A DNA stretch of 39,958 nt, taken from assembly GCA_014904845.1 (NCBI GenBank), contig MU119438.1, positions 49,285-89,242 on the forward strand, written 5' to 3'. The notes under the pieces are model-generated. The model was not told the origin of the DNA. It did no database searches and worked only from the letters and a program-made list of their open reading frames with translations. Source of the stretch: Acephala macrosclerotiorum. Taxonomy: Eukaryota > Ascomycota > Leotiomycetes > Helotiales > Mollisiaceae. The position numbers and the translations under genes are program-made. This document shows, piece by piece, positions 34,800 to 39,958 of the stretch (its first letter is position 1; each line of letters opens with the position of its first letter).

Positions 34800-36540
34800 T
34801 AATAATAAAAAAACAATATTTATTATTTGATTTTAATAAATATTAAAACCATTATAATAAAAAAAATATTAAAAATCGTTAATTTTATAAAACAATTTTT
34901 TTAAAGTTTCTATAAAATATTTAAAAAAACGAATTAATTTATTTTTATTACTAGAAATTTTATAATACTCGAAATTAATCTTATAAAAATCGATTTTTTA
35001 TTACTAATTAAAAAAAAAAATATTATTATTATTTTTAAACTATATTTCAATCTATTTAAACTAATTAATTCGAACGAAAAATACGAAATACTAAATATTA
35101 AAACAAAATATTATATTGTTTTCACGTATATAATTCGAAATTTTAATAATATTATTACAAACGTTAAAAATTTTTAATTATTTATTATTATTAAATAAAA
35201 TTTCGAATTCGTCGAAATAATAATTATAAAAATAAAAATTAAATACAAAATCGAATATAAATTTTTTTTTTTTTTATAAATAATACAAAAAAAATCTTTT
35301 TAAAACAATTATTTATTATTATAATAAAAATACAAATTGAATATAAAAATAATAATTCGTAAAATAACGTATTTCGAGATTTTAAAAATTTCAATTTTAT
35401 TTGTACGATTATAATTGTTTTTTTTTTGAAAATTTATTTGCATTAAATTATTAAAAACTATTATATTCGTATATATTTTCAAATTGAAAAAATATTAAAA
35501 AAAAAATACAACGCGAAAAATTAAATATTAATATTATTAAAAAATAATACAACGTTAAAACTTATAAATGATTTTTATATTTTAACGAATTTTTTTTTAT
35601 TTTTAATTTTTTACTAAATATTTTTAATATTATTTTATATAAAATAAATACGATTAAAATAAATATTATTAATTTAAAAAAAAATACAAATAAAATAATA
35701 CAAAAAACAAAATTATTTTTTTCGATTTTCTATAAAATTTTTTTTTTTTGATAAAAAAAAAATAAACGAAATTTTAAATAAAAAACATTTTAATAAAAAA
35801 ACGAAAAAAAAAATTTTTTTATAATAATATTATTATTTTTAAATGTAAATATTAAAAAAAAATATTTAAAAAACGATATAAAACGCTAATTATTTTATTT
35901 TATTAAAAAAAAAATAATTTGAAAAATTTTTAAATATAAAAACGAAAAAAAGACTCGAATAAAAAAAATAATTTTATTATTAAATAATTTTAATTTAAAA
36001 TTATTTAATATAAATATTAATACGATATATAAATTCAAATTTAAAAAAATATAATTTGTCGATTTAATCGACGAAATTAAAAAAAATTTTAAAAAACGAA
36101 AAAATTAATTCGAATAATTTAAAGTGTAAAAAATATTTTAAAAGTATACTAAAAAATATGTAAAATATTTATTACTACGAATTGTTTCGATATTAAAAAA
36201 ATTACGATTTATTTTTAAGTAATTAATATTTTTATTTATTGAAAATTGATTATAAAAATTTAAAAAAAAAATATTCGATAAAATAATATTCAATTGTAAA
36301 AAAGCAATAATATTTGATTAAAAAAAAGTTTTTAAGATCTATAAAAATATCAATTCGTTTATTCGTATTAAAATAATTTAATATATAATATAATAAAAAA
36401 AAAGTTTTTATTGTTTTAAAATTTTATTTTCAATTATAGTAAAAATATTTTAAAAACGATTCAATTGTAAAATACTCGAAAAAAACAATAGTTTTTATTG
36501 GAATTTATAGTTTTTAATCGCGAAAAAAATTATTAAAATT
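34800..36540 (+). pseudogene. pol: Probable protease and N-terminal pol region of element 5
   Basis: About 1.7 kb lies between the gag region and the recognisable RT. In Ty3/gypsy elements the protease and RT N-terminus are here. No protease active-site triplet can be read with confidence. A 34950-35100 segment translating as Asp-Phe-Leu-Leu-Leu followed by Ile/Lys-rich text is suggestive only. Confidence 0.3.
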
Positions 36541-37320
36541 TATCGATTAATTAATACGATTATAAAAATGAATTCGATTATTTTAAAAAACGTAAATATA
36601 TTTTTTTTTGTAAATAAATTTTCTAAAGAATTTATCGAATATTTTTACACTTTTTTAATAAACTTTTTTTTTAATTATAATTAATTTATATTAAACGTTT
36701 AAAATAAAAATATAATTATTTTTATAATTTTATTAAAATTTTTGCAAATAATAATATTATTTTAAAAAGTAATTAATTTTATAATTCAATTCGTTCGAAT
36801 TATTATAACAATTTTAAAAAACGTATTTTTTAAAGTCGTAATATCATTTTTAAATAACGTAAAAATCAAAAAACTTTATACGAATTACAATAACGAATTA
36901 ATACTTTTAGAAATTCGTCGATTCGTTTTTGAATACATTTAAAATTTGAATAAAATACTAAATCGAATCGAGAGAATTTAAATTTATATAAAGTTCAAAT
37001 TACAATTCTATTAAAACAAAATAATTATTATTAGTTTCGTTTGTAATTCTGAAAAACGTTTTTTTAAAAATATAAAAATTATTAAAATTCTAAAATAAAC
37101 TAAATATAATAATATTTTTAAAATCAAAGTTTTTATTAGAATTTGTATTTATTATAGAATATAAATTCAATATTTTAATATTATCATCGAATTATTATAT
37201 TGATTAATTAAAAAAAACGAATTTTTCGAATAAAAAAAAAAAACAAAAAATCGTTATAATATTTTTATAAAACAAATTTATAATAGTTTTAATATTTTGC
37301 AAAATTTATTACGATTTTAT
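36541..37320 (+). pseudogene. pol: Decayed reverse transcriptase of element 5
   Basis: One frame can be followed from 36544 to past 37000. RLINTIIKMNSI leads in, QFVRIIITILKNVFFKVV (about 36787-36842) is the block before the active site, and FLNNV at 36847-36861 is the gypsy F-L-D-D-V active site with both Asp changed to Asn. NNELILLEIRRFVFEYI follows, and then NLNKIL after a stop. This series of blocks is typical of fungal Ty3/gypsy RTs. The catalytic residues are lost. Confidence 0.9.
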
Positions 37321-37329
37321 TAATAAATA

Positions 37330-37740
37330 AAAAATAATCATTTTAAATATTAATATTAATTAGTAAAAATATAGAAAAATACTCGATTAATATAATAACA
37401 AAAAACGAAAACGAGTAATTCGATACGAATTAAAACTTTAAAATATTATTAAATGAAATTATAATGTGATAAAAAGAAAATATTGAAAAATTTTAAAATA
37501 TTTTCACAAATTACGATTTTAATTATATAGTATTTATTTTATTCTTAAAACGAATATCAATATACTCGTCGCTCAATTAAATCGAATAATAATAAATTTT
37601 TTTAGTACTTTGATTATTCGTTAATTCGTTTAAATACAATTATTCGATTTCGAAATCAAATATATTAAAAAAAGTATTTATATTACTATAAACGAATTAT
37701 TCAAAAAACCGCGAATAAAAAACGACAATTTAAAGAAAAA
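37330..37740 (+). pseudogene. pol: Decayed RNase H of element 5
   Basis: TNINILVAQLNR at 37550-37585 matches the conserved E-T-D-x-x-x-L-V-x-Q-L-N segment of gypsy RNase H, with the Asp changed to Asn. QLFDFEIKYI at about 37638 matches the following I-R-L-F-D-F-E-V-R-H-V block near the domain end. The upstream part (37360-37500) contains the Lys/Glu-rich segment expected before it. Confidence 0.85.
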
Positions 37741-38189
37741 AACAAATATCGATAAATTTATTACAATCGAATTTAATTACATTAAAATAATTTTAATCTC
37801 GATCAAAAAACGCAAAATTAATCGAAAAATTGAAAATAGATCGTTTGTAATTAAAAATAAACACGTAAAATGAAAATATTTATTTAAATTATTAAATCAA
37901 ATTTAAAAAAATTCTTTTAAATTTGATATTTTTAATTTTCAATTTTCGATATCGATCGTATTTTTCGTATACGTTGTATTAATCGCTTTTTTTGAGATCA
38001 ATAAATTATTAAACAATAATAATAATAATAATATTATTTTTTTCTTTAATAACAATTATTCGAACTATTTTCAAAATATTATTTAGTATTTAACAATTTT
38101 AAAACGATTAAAATAATTTTCGAGAATTAAATTCTATAAATTAATTCGAAAATTTGTCGATTATAGTATTCGAAATAAAATACTATAAA

Positions 38190-39150
38190 AAAATATTATT
38201 AAATTTTATTTATTTCGATTTGTTTTAAACGATTTAAAATAATGTATAATAATTATAATTGAATTATATAATAAATTCGAATATATTAAAAGAAAAAATA
38301 TTTATTATCGAGTAATTAATTAATATTACTAAAAAAAGTACTACGAAAACATTCGAGATTTTGTAGTAAATTGTAGCGATTATTAATACAAAATAAAATT
38401 TTTTTTTATATTTTTAAAGAATAATTTCATTATTTTATTACATTGAAATAAATATAATTAAATTTTCGCAATATAAAATATTCGATAATTTGATTATAAT
38501 ACGAAATAATTTTTTCAATTAAATTAAAATTAAATTAATAAAAAATTCGATTTCTAAAAAAATTGTTAAATTCATTTACAATAATATTATTTGTAAATAT
38601 AGCGTTTTCAATCATATAAAATTGAACGAAAAACTCGAATTCAAAAGAATTATTATTAAAAAATTAAATAAACTCGAAATTAAACGAATTATTATTTCTA
38701 TATATAATTCGAAAATAAACGAAATAATTGAATAAAAATATCAATTTATTATTATTGTATTAATTGCTTTAATAAAAAAAAACAAAAAAAACTAATTAGA
38801 ATACTTATTAATTATTTTTTTTGCGAATCGAACGATTATTTATAAATCAATTAAATATACGCTATTTTATATAATTTATAATAAAAAAATTGTTTTATTT
38901 ATTGAAACTCGATTTTTTTACTTGAAAAACTCTCGATTAAAACGAAATATATAATCGAGCGAAGTTTCTTAAATTAAAAATTAAACAAATTAAAATATAA
39001 AACGAAAATATAAAAAAATCGAAATTAAAAAAAAAGTACAATTACAAACAAAATCAAATATATTTCGACGCTTATTATTAAACACGAAAAAAACCAATTC
39101 AAAAAAAAATTTCGTTTTAATATATAATATTAAATTCATTAATTAAAACA
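38190..39150 (+). pseudogene. pol: Decayed integrase of element 5
   Basis: YYENIRDFVVNCSDY at 38340-38383 is the end of the HHCC zinc-binding domain, with the first Cys kept (38372-38374) and the second changed to Tyr. NSKINEIIE ending at 38732 holds the catalytic Glu (GAA 38730-38732). FFANRTIIYKSIKYTLFYII and then VLFIETRF (38815-38912) match the conserved C-terminal half of fungal gypsy integrases. No chromodomain is recognised downstream. Confidence 0.87.
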
Positions 39151-39958
39151 TATTTAAAAACATTAAATTACTATACAAATAATTAAATTTATATCGAGTT
39201 TATTAAACAAATTAATTAAAAAAAAATTATTTATTTAAAAAAATAAATAAAAAAATAATTCGAAAATTATATATTAAAAATCGTTTAAAAAAATTCGTCA
39301 AAAAAATAAATATTAAAATTTTTTAAATAATAATAAAAATAAAAATACTATTAAATTTATTGATTTCAACGATAATAAAAATACAAATACAAAAAAAAAA
39401 AACGATTAAAAAATTTCATAATAAACAAAATATTTAAAAAATTGAAAAAAGAATTAAAATTGTAATTCGTATTTTTAAATTCAACGAAATCAAAAAAAAC
39501 AAATATATACGATTCTTTGAAAATTGAATAAATAAAAAAAATTTATTAAACTTCGAAATAATAGCGATTTTTTAATCGAGAAAAAATTACTTTTTTTCTT
39601 TTTATTTATAGCGATTCTATTTTTTTATTGATTTTTTTTAAAATACTTTTATTTATTTTAATAAATTTTATTTACGCTTTAAAAACTTTATTTTTCTCTT
39701 ATTGTAATCGAAACGATTTTATTATATAAAAAAACGAAATTGTATTATTTTTTTTTTTTTTAGAAAATTTTAAAAATTTTTAATTTTTAAAATTTATAGA
39801 GAATATTTTTTAATATATTCGAATATTTTTAAATATATTTCAATATATTTAAATATATTTCGATTACATTTAATTACATTCAAACTATATAAACGTTTAT
39901 TAATACAATATTTATTATAATTTATAAAAAAACTTTTTTCAATTTTTTTTTTTTTTTT
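39151..39958 (+). other. 3' part of element 5, unassigned
   Basis: About 800 bp after integrase shows no further recognised domain and no match to the putative 5' LTR. It is AT-rich with some short palindromic AATATATTT repeats at 39800-39865 and ends in an 18-base T run at the window edge. Confidence 0.4.

Larger units (their letters stand above)
31376..39958 (+). mobile_element. Element 5: Ty3/gypsy LTR retrotransposon, truncated by the window edge
   Basis: A fifth element starts where copy C stops and fills the rest of the window. Its pol remnants are in the order RT (36.5-37.3 kb), RNase H (37.3-37.75 kb), integrase (38.2-39.15 kb); integrase last defines Ty3/gypsy. The 3' LTR is not seen, so the element is at least 8.6 kb. 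The left end is taken as TATAGTAAAAAAT at 31376 (from TGTAG), which is uncertain. Stops are frequent but long stretches keep one frame, so indel damage is light compared with base changes. Confidence 0.85.

Overview
This window is an extremely AT-rich, essentially gene-free block of a fungal genome, almost certainly from a filamentous ascomycete with strong repeat-induced point mutation (RIP). No intact protein-coding gene is visible. Nearly every C that survives in the most degraded parts is followed by G. Paired repeat copies differ almost only by C-to-T and G-to-A transitions. The decayed coding sequence can still be read as fungal Ty1/copia and Ty3/gypsy polyproteins. The genus cannot be fixed from the sequence. 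All coordinates and alignments were made by eye; ends marked approximate should be treated so.

Layout. Positions 1 to about 165 are a short stretch of ordinary composition, the edge of the AT-isochore. About 166-4577 is deeply mutated DNA that I cannot classify. Copia element 1 (4583-10914, plus strand, TSD ATAAT) is a full-length copy. About 10920-12646 is again unclassifiable and holds a 290-base assembly gap (11331-11620). From about 12647 an older, heavily eroded copia copy (copy C) begins and runs in pieces to about 31375. It is interrupted by four younger LTR elements: copia element 2 (13616-20004, minus strand, TSD TTTAT), copia element 4 (21042-27758, plus strand, TSD AATTA), the short non-autonomous element 3 (27901-30565, TSD AAAAT), and a Ty3/gypsy element 5 that starts near 31376 and runs off the right edge.

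How the parts relate. Elements 1, 2, 4 and copy C carry the copia order gag, integrase, reverse transcriptase, RNase H. Recognisable remnants include a zinc knuckle, the integrase catalytic block, the RT motif IDDT and an RNase H ending in an LYSLYEYLIKL-like block. Element 5 has the gypsy order RT, RNase H, integrase. Element 3 has no pol but shares the LTR core, the sequence just after the 5' LTR and a 3' hairpin with element 1, so it was probably mobilised by a copia relative.

Main points of interest: the nest of four insertions in one ancestral copia copy with readable target-site duplications; the LTR pair of element 3, which gives a direct record of mutation direction; an LTR core that escaped mutation; a 3' hairpin shared by autonomous and non-autonomous families; and a roughly 280-bp island of normal composition inside element 4 that may be a separate small insertion.
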